Source: Lachnospiraceae bacterium
Lineage (GTDB): Bacteria > Bacillota > Clostridia > Lachnospirales > Lachnospiraceae
Length of the DNA stretch: 35,312 nucleotides
Reading direction: 5' to 3'
NCBI GenBank assembly: GCA_017634975.1
Contig: JAGBMJ010000012.1
Location: forward strand, 1-35,312
Position numbers and translations under genes: made by a program. This document shows, one piece after another, positions 16,024 to 24,473 of this stretch (positions are counted from its first letter, which is position 1; each line of letters starts with the position of its first letter). Below the pieces are notes generated by a model that saw nothing but the letters and a program-made list of their open reading frames with translations, was not told the origin of the DNA and searched no databases.

Positions 16024-18021
16024 ATGTCTAAGATCTACTATGTTAACGCAAATGCAGACCACGACGGCAGCGGTTCGAAAGAGAGCCCGTTCAAGCGGAT
16101 CAATGAGGCGGCAAAGATCGCCGCTGCCGGTGACGAGATCCTGGTAGCACCGGGCATCTACCGTGAATATGTGTGCCCGAAGAATGCCGGGACGAAAGAG
16201 GCGCCGATCCGCTATCGCTCCGAAGTGCCTCTGGGGGCAGTGATCACCGGTGCCGAGGAGGTGAAGGGCTGGAAGAAATATAAGGGCAGTGTATGGACCG
16301 TACGCGTGGACAACACCATCTTCGGTTCGTATCATCCGTATACGACGTATGTATACGGTGACTGGTATTTCTCGCCGAAGATCCGTCATACCGGCTGCGT
16401 TTTTCTGAACGATAATGCGATGTACGAAGCGGCTTCCTTAGAGGAGTGCTGCAAGGCGCCGGCGGATGAATATGCATGGGATGCCGATGCGTCGAAGTAC
16501 AAATGGTACACGGAGCAGGATAAGGAAACCAACGAGACCGTGCTGTATGCCAATTTCCGCGGGAAGGATCCGAATAAGGAAAACGTGGAGATCAGTGTAC
16601 GCCGCAACTGCTTTATGCCGGAGAAGAACTATGTGGACTATATCACGGTGAGCGGTTTTACCATCTGCAAGGCGGCAACCACCTGGGCTCCGCCGGCAGC
16701 ATACCAGGACGGTATGATCGGACCGCACTGGGCAAAGGGCTGGATCATCGAAGACTGCGAGGTATACGGCAGCCGCTGCTGCGGTATTTCCCTGGGTAAA
16801 TACAAAGATCCCGAGAACGATATGTATTTCACGGAGAAACGTGTGAAGAGTCCGACGCAGATGGAGCGTGACGCGGTATGCCGCGGACAGTACCATGGCT
16901 GGACGAAGGAACGGGTGGGAAGCCACATCATCCGCCGCTGCCACGTGCATCACTGCGAGCAGACCGGTATCGTGGGACGTATGGGTGGTGTGTTCTCGAC
17001 GATCGAGGACTGCCATATCCATCACATCTGCAATTCTTCCCAGCTGGGCGGTGCAGAGACGGCGGGGATCAAGCTGCACGCAGCCATTGATGTGACGATC
17101 CGCCGCAATCATATCCACAACTGCATCCAGGGCGTGTGGCTGGACTGGGAGGCACAGGGGGCGAGAGTATCGCAGAACCTGATGCATGACAACCAGCGCC
17201 CCAACGGTGTGAAAGGCCGCAACGGCATTATGTTCAATACGGATGTGTTTATCGAAGTGGGGCATGGTCCGACGCTGATCGACAACAATCTGCTGCTCTC
17301 CAAGGTATCCGTTACGATCCCGAGCGAGGGCGTGGCTGTGGTGAACAACCTGATCCTGGGCGGTTTCTCCCTGATCAATTCCGGTGTGGACAGTATCGTG
17401 AACGGACAGCGTGAGCCGCGCTACACACCGTATCACATCCGTCACCGTACCGAGGTGGCCGGTTTTATGACCATCCTGCACGGGGATGACCGGATCTACA
17501 ACAATATCTTCATTCAGAAGTATAAAATAGAAGACAAAAAGAAAACACCGCAGGATGCAGACTACCAGCAGGCAGGGACGGCGGCATTTGACATCTTCCC
17601 GACTTATGAAGAATGGAGAAAGCCGTTTGACGAAGGCGAACTGGCGGATATGGGCAAGCTCGCGGAAGCACACTTCGGACATCTGCCGGTGTGGGTAGAG
17701 GGAAATGCCTACTTCAATGGGGCGAATGTGTGCAGACATGAGAAAAAGAAGCTGGTCAACAAGAAGGATACGGTCAGCGTGGAACTGGTGGAAAAGAACG
17801 GCAGGTATACCTTAAAGACAGATGTATATAAATACCTGAAGGATTTCACCAACGGCATCATGACCAGCGATATCCTGGGATGTGCCTTTGAGCCGGAGCA
17901 GCGTTTTGAAAGCCCGGACGGCAGTCCGATCACGTTTGATGTGGACTATTTCGGCAATCACAGAGGGATCTGCGCCGTGCCGGGACCGTTTGTGGAAAAT
18001 CCGGGAAGAAAAGCGCTGTAA
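16024..18021 (+). CDS. GH120 beta-xylosidase
   Basis: Right-handed parallel beta-helix glycosidase of 665 residues that removes xylose from xylo-oligosaccharides. The sequence follows the Thermoanaerobacterium GH120 enzyme XylC, as I recall it, closely: YVNANADHDGSGSKESPF and AGDEILVAPGIYREYV at the start, AATTWAPP, IGPHWAKGWIIEDCEVYG, GGVFSTIEDCHIHHI, AGIKLHAAIDVTIRRNHIH, and WLDWEAQGARVSQNL. The catalytic pair should be D374 (LDWEAQG) and E411 (DVFIEVGHGP). Between them this protein has about 14 extra residues (PNGVKGRNGIMFNT region). No signal peptide is present, so it should act in the cytoplasm on imported oligosaccharides. The ATG at 16024 follows AAAGGGGGT. No xylan transporter is in view. 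Confidence 0.88.
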   Translation: MSKIYYVNANADHDGSGSKESPFKRINEAAKIAAAGDEILVAPGIYREYVCPKNAGTKEAPIRYRSEVPLGAVITGAEEVKGWKKYKGSVWTVRVDNTIFGSYHPYTTYVYGDWYFSPKIRHTGCVFLNDNAMYEAASLEECCKAPADEYAWDADASKYKWYTEQDKETNETVLYANFRGKDPNKENVEISVRRNCFMPEKNYVDYITVSGFTICKAATTWAPPAAYQDGMIGPHWAKGWIIEDCEVYGSRCCGISLGKYKDPENDMYFTEKRVKSPTQMERDAVCRGQYHGWTKERVGSHIIRRCHVHHCEQTGIVGRMGGVFSTIEDCHIHHICNSSQLGGAETAGIKLHAAIDVTIRRNHIHNCIQGVWLDWEAQGARVSQNLMHDNQRPNGVKGRNGIMFNTDVFIEVGHGPTLIDNNLLLSKVSVTIPSEGVAVVNNLILGGFSLINSGVDSIVNGQREPRYTPYHIRHRTEVAGFMTILHGDDRIYNNIFIQKYKIEDKKKTPQDADYQQAGTAAFDIFPTYEEWRKPFDEGELADMGKLAEAHFGHLPVWVEGNAYFNGANVCRHEKKKLVNKKDTVSVELVEKNGRYTLKTDVYKYLKDFTNGIMTSDILGCAFEPEQRFESPDGSPITFDVDYFGNHRGICAVPGPFVENPGRKAL

Positions 18022-18140
18022 GTGTTTCCGGCCCGGTTCCCGGGAAAAAGGAAATATTTTTCGGAAAGCACTTTTATTACACCGGTATATTTGTTAGAAT
18101 AGATCATATATAACACTTGCTTTGACATAAGGATGTAACC

Positions 18141-19796
18141 ATGAAAGAAACCGATCGTCAGCTGCATTACCGCTTTTTACAAAGTCTGACGCAGCTTCCG
18201 CCAAATCTGGAAACATTACGCGAGGCTCTGCTGAAAGTAGGGCCTCGTTATCATGTTTATAAGCTGGATGCAGAGCAGCAGGGAAATGCGGCGGTCATCA
18301 AAAACCGGAAATTCTTTCCACTGTTTGAAGACCGCAGGGTGAAGCAGGGACGGACGGAATCTTTTATACTGGAGTATAAGTACAGTGATACGTATGAACT
18401 GAAACTTCACTTCGTGCCTGCCGGAATGTCCTTCAGTGAAGATGAAAGAGAGATCCTGGAGCTTTATGCAATGGATATCTATTATTATCTGCTGAGTCTG
18501 CAGGCGGTCAGGGCCTTTAAGGAGAGCAGTACTACGCATCATCTGACAGGGCTGTTCAATTACAGTGGTTATATCCGCAAGATCATCTGGCTGATGGACG
18601 AGAGCGTACCGCTTTCTTTCTATGATGCCTTTTATATCAATATCGAAGGGTTCGGCAGTATCAATAAACGTCTGGGATTTCAGGCCGGGGATGAGCTGAT
18701 CCGCCGGTTTGCCGAGATCATCAAATCGTTTTTGAAGGAAGACGAGATCGCAGCGCATATGGGCGGAGACAACTTTGCCGTGCTGCTGCGCAAGAGCCGC
18801 AGGGATGAATTTATCTACTATCTGGCGGATGTGCCGGTGGCCCTGCCGGGGCTGGACGAGGAAGTGCATCTGTCCAGCCGGGCGGGGATCTGGGAGATCG
18901 TGGAAGATAAGATCGATCCGGCGGATGTGATCAACCGTCCGGTGGTGGCGCTCAATCAGGCCAAAAATGTGCTGCATCAGCCCATTGCCTACGCAACGGA
19001 ACATATGCTGGATATGGTTTCGCAGCGTAAGGGTATTCTGGTGAACTATCAGCAGGCACTGGATAAAGAGGAGTTTCAGGTTTATTACCAGCCGAAGGTG
19101 GATTCCAGAGACAAGCGGCTGGTGGGAGCCGAGAGTCTGGTGCGCTGGAAGAGGAACGGCAAGCTGGTTTCGCCCGGTGTGTTCATTCCGCCGCTGGAAG
19201 AGAACGGACTGATGGTGCTTTTGGATTATTATGTACTGCGGCATACCTGTGAGGATCTGAAACGCTGGATCGATGCGGGATATGAACCGGTACCGGTATC
19301 GGTCAACTTCTCGAGAAAGGATCTGCAGGATAAGCATCTGGCGGAAAACATCAACGAGATCATAGAGAAGTCCGGTGTGGATAAGAAACTGATCGAGGTG
19401 GAAGTAACGGAGACCGTGGATCTGGAAGAGCACGGGGAACTGGCGACTTTTATCGACAAGCTGTACCGGTACGGTATTATGACAGCCATTGACGATTTCG
19501 GATCCGGCTATTCCTCACTGTCTACACTGCGGGAATATCGTGTGCACACTTTAAAGATCGACCGTTCCTTTGTGAATAACAATGACTTTTCGTGGAAGGA
19601 CGAGATCATCCTGCGGGATATCATCCATATGGCGCAGGAGCTGGGGATTGAAACCCTGACGGAAGGCGTGGAGAGGGATGATCAGCTCTTCTTCGTCAAC
19701 AGCGTGGGCTGCTACGTGATCCAGGGCTACTATTACGACAAGCCGATGCCACGGGAGGATTTTGAACAACGGCTCAAAAATAAACAGTATAAATAA
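18141..19796 (+). CDS. EAL phosphodiesterase with degenerate GGDEF domain
   Basis: 551-residue soluble protein for turnover of cyclic di-GMP. An N-terminal region of about 125 residues has no recognised domain. The GGDEF domain (about 130-290) has GGDNF at 208-212 instead of GG[DE]EF, so cyclase activity is unlikely; it may bind GTP as a regulator. The EAL domain (about 300-545) looks active: E331 in ESL, NFSR, EVTET, D451-D452 in DDFGSGYSSL, LKIDRSFV, LTEGVE and VIQGYYYDKPM supply the usual metal and catalytic residues. No membrane helices are seen. AAGGA lies seven bases before the ATG. It is monocistronic, ending in a bidirectional terminator. Confidence 0.92.
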   Translation: MKETDRQLHYRFLQSLTQLPPNLETLREALLKVGPRYHVYKLDAEQQGNAAVIKNRKFFPLFEDRRVKQGRTESFILEYKYSDTYELKLHFVPAGMSFSEDEREILELYAMDIYYYLLSLQAVRAFKESSTTHHLTGLFNYSGYIRKIIWLMDESVPLSFYDAFYINIEGFGSINKRLGFQAGDELIRRFAEIIKSFLKEDEIAAHMGGDNFAVLLRKSRRDEFIYYLADVPVALPGLDEEVHLSSRAGIWEIVEDKIDPADVINRPVVALNQAKNVLHQPIAYATEHMLDMVSQRKGILVNYQQALDKEEFQVYYQPKVDSRDKRLVGAESLVRWKRNGKLVSPGVFIPPLEENGLMVLLDYYVLRHTCEDLKRWIDAGYEPVPVSVNFSRKDLQDKHLAENINEIIEKSGVDKKLIEVEVTETVDLEEHGELATFIDKLYRYGIMTAIDDFGSGYSSLSTLREYRVHTLKIDRSFVNNNDFSWKDEIILRDIIHMAQELGIETLTEGVERDDQLFFVNSVGCYVIQGYYYDKPMPREDFEQRLKNKQYK

Positions 19797-19830
19797 AAAA
19801 AATGAGGTTTGCGCCTCATTTTTTATTTTT
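19797..19830. terminator. Bidirectional terminator
   Basis: AAAAAATGAGG (19797-19807), loop TTTGCG, CCTCATTTTTT (19814-19824) and a further T-run. The stop codon of the minus-strand gene (19816-19818) lies inside the stem, so the two convergent genes share the element. Confidence 0.85.
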
Positions 19831-20370
19831 TGTTTTTACAGGTCTTTTCGATTCCCGGATCCGCTTTATGATCCAACGGATCACAAAATAGAAGAACAGG
19901 ATCACGCTGTCAACGACGGTATAGAACAATCCGAAAAAGAAAACGCTCAGACGGATATCGTTTATGTATTCTTTCCAAAGGATGTCTGCCTGCGCATCCG
20001 GTGCTATGGCTGCCGGCTGGCGCATTCCGGAAAACTGTGAATAGACAACGATCCAGACAAGGGCAATGGCCAGAAAACAGCATATGATGAATGGCGGACT
20101 GCTGAGCCTGGTATTGGGCGGGATCTTTGCGGACCGAGTGATCACGGCCGCGGCCAGTGCGATCGGAAGGATAAAAGCGGCGGCGCCGGTAATGTTTTGT
20201 GCCTGCACATCACCCAAAGCCCAATCCGCCAGCATCGCCAGAACGAACAGCCCAAGGCAGGCAGCGTGACAGAGCAGTAAAAACAACGGCACCGGCATAG
20301 ATTTCTTTTCGGGCTCGTTTTTTTCAGAGGCCGTTTTTTTGACATCATCCAGTTTTTCTAAAGCTTTCAT
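19816..20370 (-). CDS. Small four-helix membrane protein, function unknown
   Basis: 184 residues starting at the ATG at 20370. A charged cytoplasmic head (KALEKLDDVKKTASEKNEPEKK) precedes about four membrane helices: LFLLLCHAACLGLFVLAML, AAAFILPIALAAAVIT, FIICCFLAIALVWIVVY, and LFYTVVDSVILFFYFVIRW. The tail is strongly basic. The family is not recognised. An in-frame TTG at 20406 would extend the protein by 12 residues, but that TTG is the -35 box of the gene's own promoter, so I reject it. No ribosome binding site precedes the ATG, and the promoter places the RNA start at or one base before it, which fits leaderless translation. It follows capA immediately. Confidence 0.7.
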   Translation of the reverse strand: MKALEKLDDVKKTASEKNEPEKKSMPVPLFLLLCHAACLGLFVLAMLADWALGDVQAQNITGAAAFILPIALAAAVITRSAKIPPNTRLSSPPFIICCFLAIALVWIVVYSQFSGMRQPAAIAPDAQADILWKEYINDIRLSVFFFGLFYTVVDSVILFFYFVIRWIIKRIRESKRPVKTKNKK

Positions 20371-20406
20371 AGTGGATATTATATACGGTATGGATGGCCG
20401 AGTCAA
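20371..20406 (-). promoter_or_regulatory. Promoter directly abutting the start codon (leaderless)
   Basis: On the minus strand TTGACT (20406-20401), exactly 17 bp, TATAAT (20383-20378), then seven bases and ATG. Transcription should begin about 20371-20370. The -35 box touches the stop codon of capA (20407-20409). Confidence 0.75.
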
Positions 20407-21501
20407 TTATTGCGCGATCACGGTGCCGTCCGGGGCAAACTGCACATGGAATCCGGCACTGAGCTCGTTCATCTTGCTGATCACGCGGTCGCTGTCCGTA
20501 CCGCTTAAGGGGATCGGACAATAGTCATTCAGATCCTTTCGCGTAGAGATGCTGTAGGGCAGGATGCGCGCCTCTTGCATGAGCAATTGTCCGTCCTGGA
20601 ACACAAACTCCTGCTTCCAGATCATCGTATCTTTATTGCCCGGGTTGGTATTGCCGCCGAAGCAGAAATTGCCCAGACTGTAGATGATGTATCTTCCATT
20701 ATAGTATTCCGCGGATTGCAGTACGTGCGGATGGTGTCCGATCACCAGATCCACACCTGCATCGATGGCATAGTGCCCCAGTTCCTTCTGCATGCTGTTT
20801 GGGATACGGTCCATCTCGATGCCCCAGTGGCAGTTCATCAGGATCAGCTGGACATTTTGCGCCTTAAGCTCGTCTACTTTGGTACGGATCCGCTGTTTGT
20901 TGGAAGCGGTGCTGCCGCCAAGCAGTTTCAGGGACGCAATGCCGATGCGGATGCCGTTTCGTTCCAGCACACACACATTATCTTTGGAGGAATATGGCAG
21001 GCCATAGGCATCCAGGTTGGCCATGGTGTCCCAATAGCTGACCTCTCCGTAATCCCGGCAGTGGTTGTTGGCAAAGCCCACCACATCCACGGAGGAATGT
21101 GTCAGGATCTCAATATAAGAAGGGTCGGAACGGAAACGCCAGGTCTTCTGTGCCGGCGATCCCTGCGTGGTAAGTGTGCCTTCCAGATTGGCGATGGTCA
21201 GGTCGTCGGTCTGAAATACCGGGCGGCAGTACTGCAGAAAATAATCCGGTCCGTTGGCATTGTAGATCCTGTGAAAGGCATTTGCCCGGCTCTCCTGTGA
21301 GGGATCATTGCCCAGGGTGCAGTCACCTACTGCCGAGATGGTAACCTTCTGTACCGAGACACCGGTATCACCGATGGTCGGAGGAAGTTCCGGAGGATCG
21401 GCAGCGTAGGCGGGATCTGCTATCGTCAGACCTGCGGTTAGCATGGTCGCGAGAGACAGGGCGAATTTTAATGTAGTATTTTTCCTGGATTTACAGATCA
21501 T
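20407..21501 (-). CDS. CapA family protein (poly-gamma-glutamate capsule type)
   Basis: 364-residue exported protein of the CapA/PgsA metallophosphoesterase-like family, linked in some species to poly-gamma-glutamate or capsule synthesis. A signal peptide covers residues 1-33 with a likely cut after AYA. The family motifs follow in order: AVGDCTLG, IANLEGTLT, VDVVGFANNH, MNCHWGIE and DLVIGHHPHVLQ, with IYSLGNFCFGG after. No pgsB/C-type genes are nearby, so the role is left open. The GAGGTG used as ribosome site, eight bases before the ATG at 21501, belongs to the dispersed repeat at 21508-21550. It lies 63 bases after nadE on the same strand and is probably cotranscribed. Confidence 0.9.
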   Translation of the reverse strand: MICKSRKNTTLKFALSLATMLTAGLTIADPAYAADPPELPPTIGDTGVSVQKVTISAVGDCTLGNDPSQESRANAFHRIYNANGPDYFLQYCRPVFQTDDLTIANLEGTLTTQGSPAQKTWRFRSDPSYIEILTHSSVDVVGFANNHCRDYGEVSYWDTMANLDAYGLPYSSKDNVCVLERNGIRIGIASLKLLGGSTASNKQRIRTKVDELKAQNVQLILMNCHWGIEMDRIPNSMQKELGHYAIDAGVDLVIGHHPHVLQSAEYYNGRYIIYSLGNFCFGGNTNPGNKDTMIWKQEFVFQDGQLLMQEARILPYSISTRKDLNDYCPIPLSGTDSDRVISKMNELSAGFHVQFAPDGTVIAQ

Positions 21502-21507
21502 TTATGT

Positions 21508-21550
21508 AACACCTCATCCGTCAGCTTCCCCTCAAAAGGGAGGCGGGATC
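21508..21550. repeat. Dispersed REP-like palindrome, copy 2
   Basis: Read on the minus strand: GCCTCCC, TTTT, GAGGGGAAGCTGACGG, ATGAGGTGTT. It aligns over most of its length with the copy at 33911-33951. It fills the nadE-capA gap and provides capA's ribosome site. Confidence 0.7.
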
Positions 21551-21564
21551 ACGTTTGATGACGA

Positions 21565-22305
21565 TCATGCCAGCGGGTCAAGGATGGGCGGACGCATACG
21601 CTTATGCATATTCGCGGCTTCTTTTCTGCGGATCTTTTCGTCGACCTCGGCATTCCCACAGCTTCCGAAACGGATATACTTGTGGATATCGGCATATTTC
21701 AGTCCGAGTTTTTCCTCGTCACTCTTACCGGACAGACCGTCATTGGGTGTCTTTTCCACCAGTTCCCGCGGCAGTTCCGGCAGGGTTTTGCCCACTTCCA
21801 CGACTTCCATGCTGGTGAGTGCTCCCAGCGGGTTGAAATCGCAGCTGGTGTCTCCGTCCTTGGTGCAGTAGCCTACGGTGGCTTCCGACAGATTGCCGGT
21901 ACCGCACAGTCTGGCGCCCAGGGCCTGTGCTACATAACGGAGGGTGGTCATACGCAGACGCGGTGCCACATTGGTATTGCTCTCCTCCGAAAACGGGATG
22001 GCATCCACTGCCGAAAGCAGTGCCGTATGGATCTCTCCGATATTGATCGTGTAATTCTTTATGCCCACGCTCTCGCATACCTTAACGGAATCTGCGATAT
22101 CCGCCTGTTGTTTGTCCGGCAGCATCACACCGATGACATTTTCTTTTCCCAGAGCCCTGGCACACAGTGCCGCAGCCACGGTGGAGTCCTTTCCGCCGGA
22201 GATGCCCAGCACCACTTTGTCAAAGCCATATTGCTGCGCATGTTCTTTGATCATTGTGATCAGCCGGTCCCTTACTGCTTCTGCATTGAAATTGTACCCG
22301 TCCAT
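21565..22305 (-). CDS. nadE: Ammonia-dependent NAD+ synthase
   Basis: Final step of NAD biosynthesis: adenylation and amidation of nicotinic acid adenine dinucleotide. The 246-residue form has only the synthetase domain, so it uses free ammonia and not a glutaminase domain. The ATP-binding loop SGGKDS is at residues 36-41; MTTLRYVAQALGARLCGTGNLSE and GYCTKDGD follow as in bacterial NadE. The ATG at 22305 has a clear AGGAGG upstream, and a consensus promoter lies about 50 bases further on. It is probably first in a nadE-capA unit. Confidence 0.95.
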   Translation of the reverse strand: MDGYNFNAEAVRDRLITMIKEHAQQYGFDKVVLGISGGKDSTVAAALCARALGKENVIGVMLPDKQQADIADSVKVCESVGIKNYTINIGEIHTALLSAVDAIPFSEESNTNVAPRLRMTTLRYVAQALGARLCGTGNLSEATVGYCTKDGDTSCDFNPLGALTSMEVVEVGKTLPELPRELVEKTPNDGLSGKSDEEKLGLKYADIHKYIRFGSCGNAEVDEKIRRKEAANMHKRMRPPILDPLA

Positions 22306-22356
22306 AGTTTGTTCCTCCTTTTACACCAGATGGAAGCACCTCATATTATCATAATC

Positions 22357-22386
22357 ATTATATCTACAGAAAAAGTGTTTTGTCAA
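22357..22386 (-). promoter_or_regulatory. Promoter of nadE
   Basis: Minus strand TTGACA (22386-22381), 18 bp, TATAAT (22362-22357). It is divergent from the kdgK promoter, with the two -35 boxes 30 bp apart. Confidence 0.8.
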
Positions 22387-22416
22387 CTACTTTAGATTTC
22401 AGATATATTTTTATGC

Positions 22417-22444
22417 TTGACAAAGTTTAAAAGTGGTCTATAAT
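22417..22444 (+). promoter_or_regulatory. Promoter of kdgK
   Basis: TTGACA (22417-22422), 16 bp, TATAAT (22439-22444). Transcription should begin near 22451, six bases before the operator. Confidence 0.85.
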
Positions 22445-22456
22445 ACAAGATAGATA

Positions 22457-22470
22457 TGTAAGCGCTTACA
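22457..22470. promoter_or_regulatory. LacI-family operator at kdgK
   Basis: The perfect palindrome TGTAAGCGCTTACA sits just downstream of the predicted transcription start. It is identical to the site at 32360-32373 and one base from that at 31214-31227. The position suits repression, presumably by the LacI-type protein encoded at 31250. The CcpA cre consensus is similar, so catabolite control is an alternative or an addition. Confidence 0.8.
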
Positions 22471-22520
22471 ACAAAAAGCGTTCAGGAAGGTGTTTTCAAT
22501 ACGAAAGGGGATACCAAAGA

Positions 22521-23618
22521 ATGGATTTGAATTTACGAAAAAAAGAAGACTGCAAATTTGATGCTGTATCACTGGGCGAGATCATGCTCCGTCTGGATCC
22601 GGGCGAGGGCCGTATCCGTACCGCACGTCATTTCACTGCATGGGAAGGCGGCGGCGAGTACAATGTAGTACGCGGTCTGCACAAATGCTTTGGCCTCAAT
22701 ACGGCAGTGATCACCGCATTTGCTGATAATGAAGTGGGTAAACTGATGAAAGATCTGATCGAACAGGGTGGTGTGGATACATCCCTGATCTATTGGAAAA
22801 AGACCGATGGTATCGGACGTATCTGTCGTAACGGTCTGAACTTCACCGAGAGAGGTTTCGGTATCCGTGGTGCAGTAGGATGCTCCGATCGTGCAAATAC
22901 CGCGATCAGTCAGGCAACCCCGAAGGATTTTGATTTTGATTATATCTTTGGCGAATTGGGCGTGCGCTGGCTGCACACCGGCGGTATCTATGCAGCGCTT
23001 TCCGAGCAGGCATGTGAGACCGTGATCGAAGCCTGCAAGACGGCGAAGAAATACGGTACTGTGATCAGCTACGATCTGAACTATCGTCCTTCCATGTGGA
23101 GTGCGATCGGCGGTCAGGCGAAGGCGCAGGAAGTAAATAAAGAAGTAGCAAAGTATGTGGACGTAATGATCGGGAATGAGGAAGACTTCACGGCCTGCCT
23201 TGGTTTCCAGATCGAAGGCAACGATGCAAATCTGAAAGAACTGAATCTGGACGGTTACAAGAAGATGATCGGGGAAGCTGCCAAGGCATACCCGAACTTC
23301 AAGGCTGTGGCAACGACCCTTCGTACCGTTCGCACGGCTACCGTGAATGACTGGAAGGCAATCTGCTGGGCAGACGGCGAGATTTATGTGAGCAAGGAGT
23401 ACAACGGTCTGGAGATCATGGATCGTGTGGGCGGTGGCGATTCCTTTGCATCCGGTCTGGTATACGGTCTGATGACTACCGGTGATGCGGAGAAGGCTGT
23501 GAATTACGGTGCGGCGCACGGCGCACTGGCAATGACCACTCCGGGAGACACTTCCATGGCGAGCAAAGAAGAAGTGGAAGCTATCATGGGCGGTGCAGGC
23601 GCAAGAGTAAAGCGTTAA
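22521..23618 (+). CDS. kdgK: 2-dehydro-3-deoxygluconate kinase (PfkB family)
   Basis: Phosphorylates 2-keto-3-deoxygluconate (KDG) to KDPG in hexuronate breakdown. The 365-residue sequence has the PfkB outline: SLGEIMLRLDPGEGRI at the N-terminus, the GGGEYNVVRGL sugar-binding turn, ISYDLNYRPSMW, and the catalytic DRVGGGDSFASGLVYGL with D307 as base. The specificity for KDG rests on the sequence type and on eda next to it. The gene follows a consensus promoter and an operator and is 78 bases before eda. GAAAGGGGA is a likely ribosome site before the ATG at 22521. Confidence 0.9.
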   Translation: MDLNLRKKEDCKFDAVSLGEIMLRLDPGEGRIRTARHFTAWEGGGEYNVVRGLHKCFGLNTAVITAFADNEVGKLMKDLIEQGGVDTSLIYWKKTDGIGRICRNGLNFTERGFGIRGAVGCSDRANTAISQATPKDFDFDYIFGELGVRWLHTGGIYAALSEQACETVIEACKTAKKYGTVISYDLNYRPSMWSAIGGQAKAQEVNKEVAKYVDVMIGNEEDFTACLGFQIEGNDANLKELNLDGYKKMIGEAAKAYPNFKAVATTLRTVRTATVNDWKAICWADGEIYVSKEYNGLEIMDRVGGGDSFASGLVYGLMTTGDAEKAVNYGAAHGALAMTTPGDTSMASKEEVEAIMGGAGARVKR

Positions 23619-23626
23619 CGAATACG

Positions 23627-23640
23627 GGCGAAGCCCGGAT
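23627..23640 (+). other. Small hairpin between kdgK and eda
   Basis: CGGGC-GAA-GCCCG with no T-run. It is more likely an RNA stability or processing element than a terminator, which fits kdgK and eda being on one transcript. Confidence 0.35.
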
Positions 23641-23696
23641 TTGGTTGCGGGGATATACATGTTATAGGAAGCGACAGAGTACACAGGAGAAAAAAT

Positions 23697-24347
23697 ATGA
23701 GTGCAAAAGCAGATGCAGTATTTCAGAAATTTGAGGAAGTCGGGATCATTCCCGTTGTGGTTTTGAATGATGCAAAGGATGCGGAACCTTTGGGTAAAGC
23801 CCTGATGCAGGGAGGACTGCCGGCAGCAGAAGTTACTTTCCGCACGGCAGCAGCAGAGGAATCCATCCGTATTATGGCAGAAAAATTTCCGGACATGCTG
23901 GTAGGCGCAGGTACTGTTCTGACGATCGATCAGGTAGACCGTGCTGTAGCAGCCGGTGCAAAGTTTATCGTGGCACCCGGTCTGGATGAAGAGATCGTAA
24001 AATACTGTCTGGAGAAGGATATTCCGGTATGTCCGGGTACCCAGACCGCTAGTGAGATGATGAAAGCCATCCGTCTGGGTCTGACGCATGTGAAGTTTTT
24101 CCCGGCAGAGAATGCAGGTGGTCTGGCAATGATCAAGGCTATCGGTGCAGCACTGACCGCTCTGCGCTTTATGCCGACCGGCGGTATCAATGCGACAAAC
24201 GTGGTAGAATATCTGAAAAATGACAAGATCTTCTGCTGCGGAGGCTCATGGATGGTCAAGGGCGATATGATCAAAGCCGGCCAGTTCGATGAGATCGAGA
24301 AGAAGGTTGCGGAAGCAGCTGCGATCGTAAAGGCAAACCGCAAATAA
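23697..24347 (+). CDS. eda: KDPG/KHG aldolase
   Basis: Splits 2-keto-3-deoxy-6-phosphogluconate into pyruvate and glyceraldehyde-3-phosphate. The 216-residue length is normal. The catalytic residues fall at the same numbers as in the E. coli enzyme: E45 in AAEVTFRT and the Schiff-base lysine K133 in THVKFFPAE. GAGTVLT, APGLDEEIV, VCPGTQTASEM and FMPTGGINATN complete the barrel. AGGAGA lies six bases before the ATG. It is probably cotranscribed with kdgK and is closed by a terminator. Confidence 0.96.
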   Translation: MSAKADAVFQKFEEVGIIPVVVLNDAKDAEPLGKALMQGGLPAAEVTFRTAAAEESIRIMAEKFPDMLVGAGTVLTIDQVDRAVAAGAKFIVAPGLDEEIVKYCLEKDIPVCPGTQTASEMMKAIRLGLTHVKFFPAENAGGLAMIKAIGAALTALRFMPTGGINATNVVEYLKNDKIFCCGGSWMVKGDMIKAGQFDEIEKKVAEAAAIVKANRK

Positions 24348-24388
24348 ATTAATCAGCCGTTTTCGTTGTTAATGCAACTTCCCCCATA

Positions 24389-24436
24389 GAGGCCCGCTGT
24401 CACATCCGGTGAACAGCGGGTCTCTTCCTTTTTTTT
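24389..24436 (+). terminator. Terminator after eda
   Basis: GAGGCCCGCTGT (24389-24400) pairs with ACAGCGGGTCTC (24413-24424) with one G-T pair, followed by TTCCTTTTTTTT. It separates kdgK-eda from the giant gene. Confidence 0.85.
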
Positions 24437-24473
24437 AGAAAATTGCTTCGCAAAGAAAAAATTCTTCTTCAAA

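Noticed and set aside
16438-17739. Long minus-strand open frame inside the xylosidase gene
   Set aside because: Antisense to a clear GH120 sequence, with no ribosome site or domain resemblance. Similar frames opposite asnS, the EAL gene and the giant gene were rejected for the same reason.
18011-18060. GC-rich CCCGG/CCGGG stretch after the xylosidase as a terminator
   Set aside because: The stem is very short and is followed by A residues and not a T-run on the plus strand.
20404-20406. TTG start codon for the small membrane protein
   Set aside because: This TTG is part of a TTGACT -35 box at exact 17-bp spacing from TATAAT, so it lies upstream of the expected RNA start.
22569-24089. Open frame of 506 codons on the minus strand across kdgK and eda
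   Set aside because: It is the antisense shadow of two well-identified genes, is rich in Cys and His, and resembles no family.
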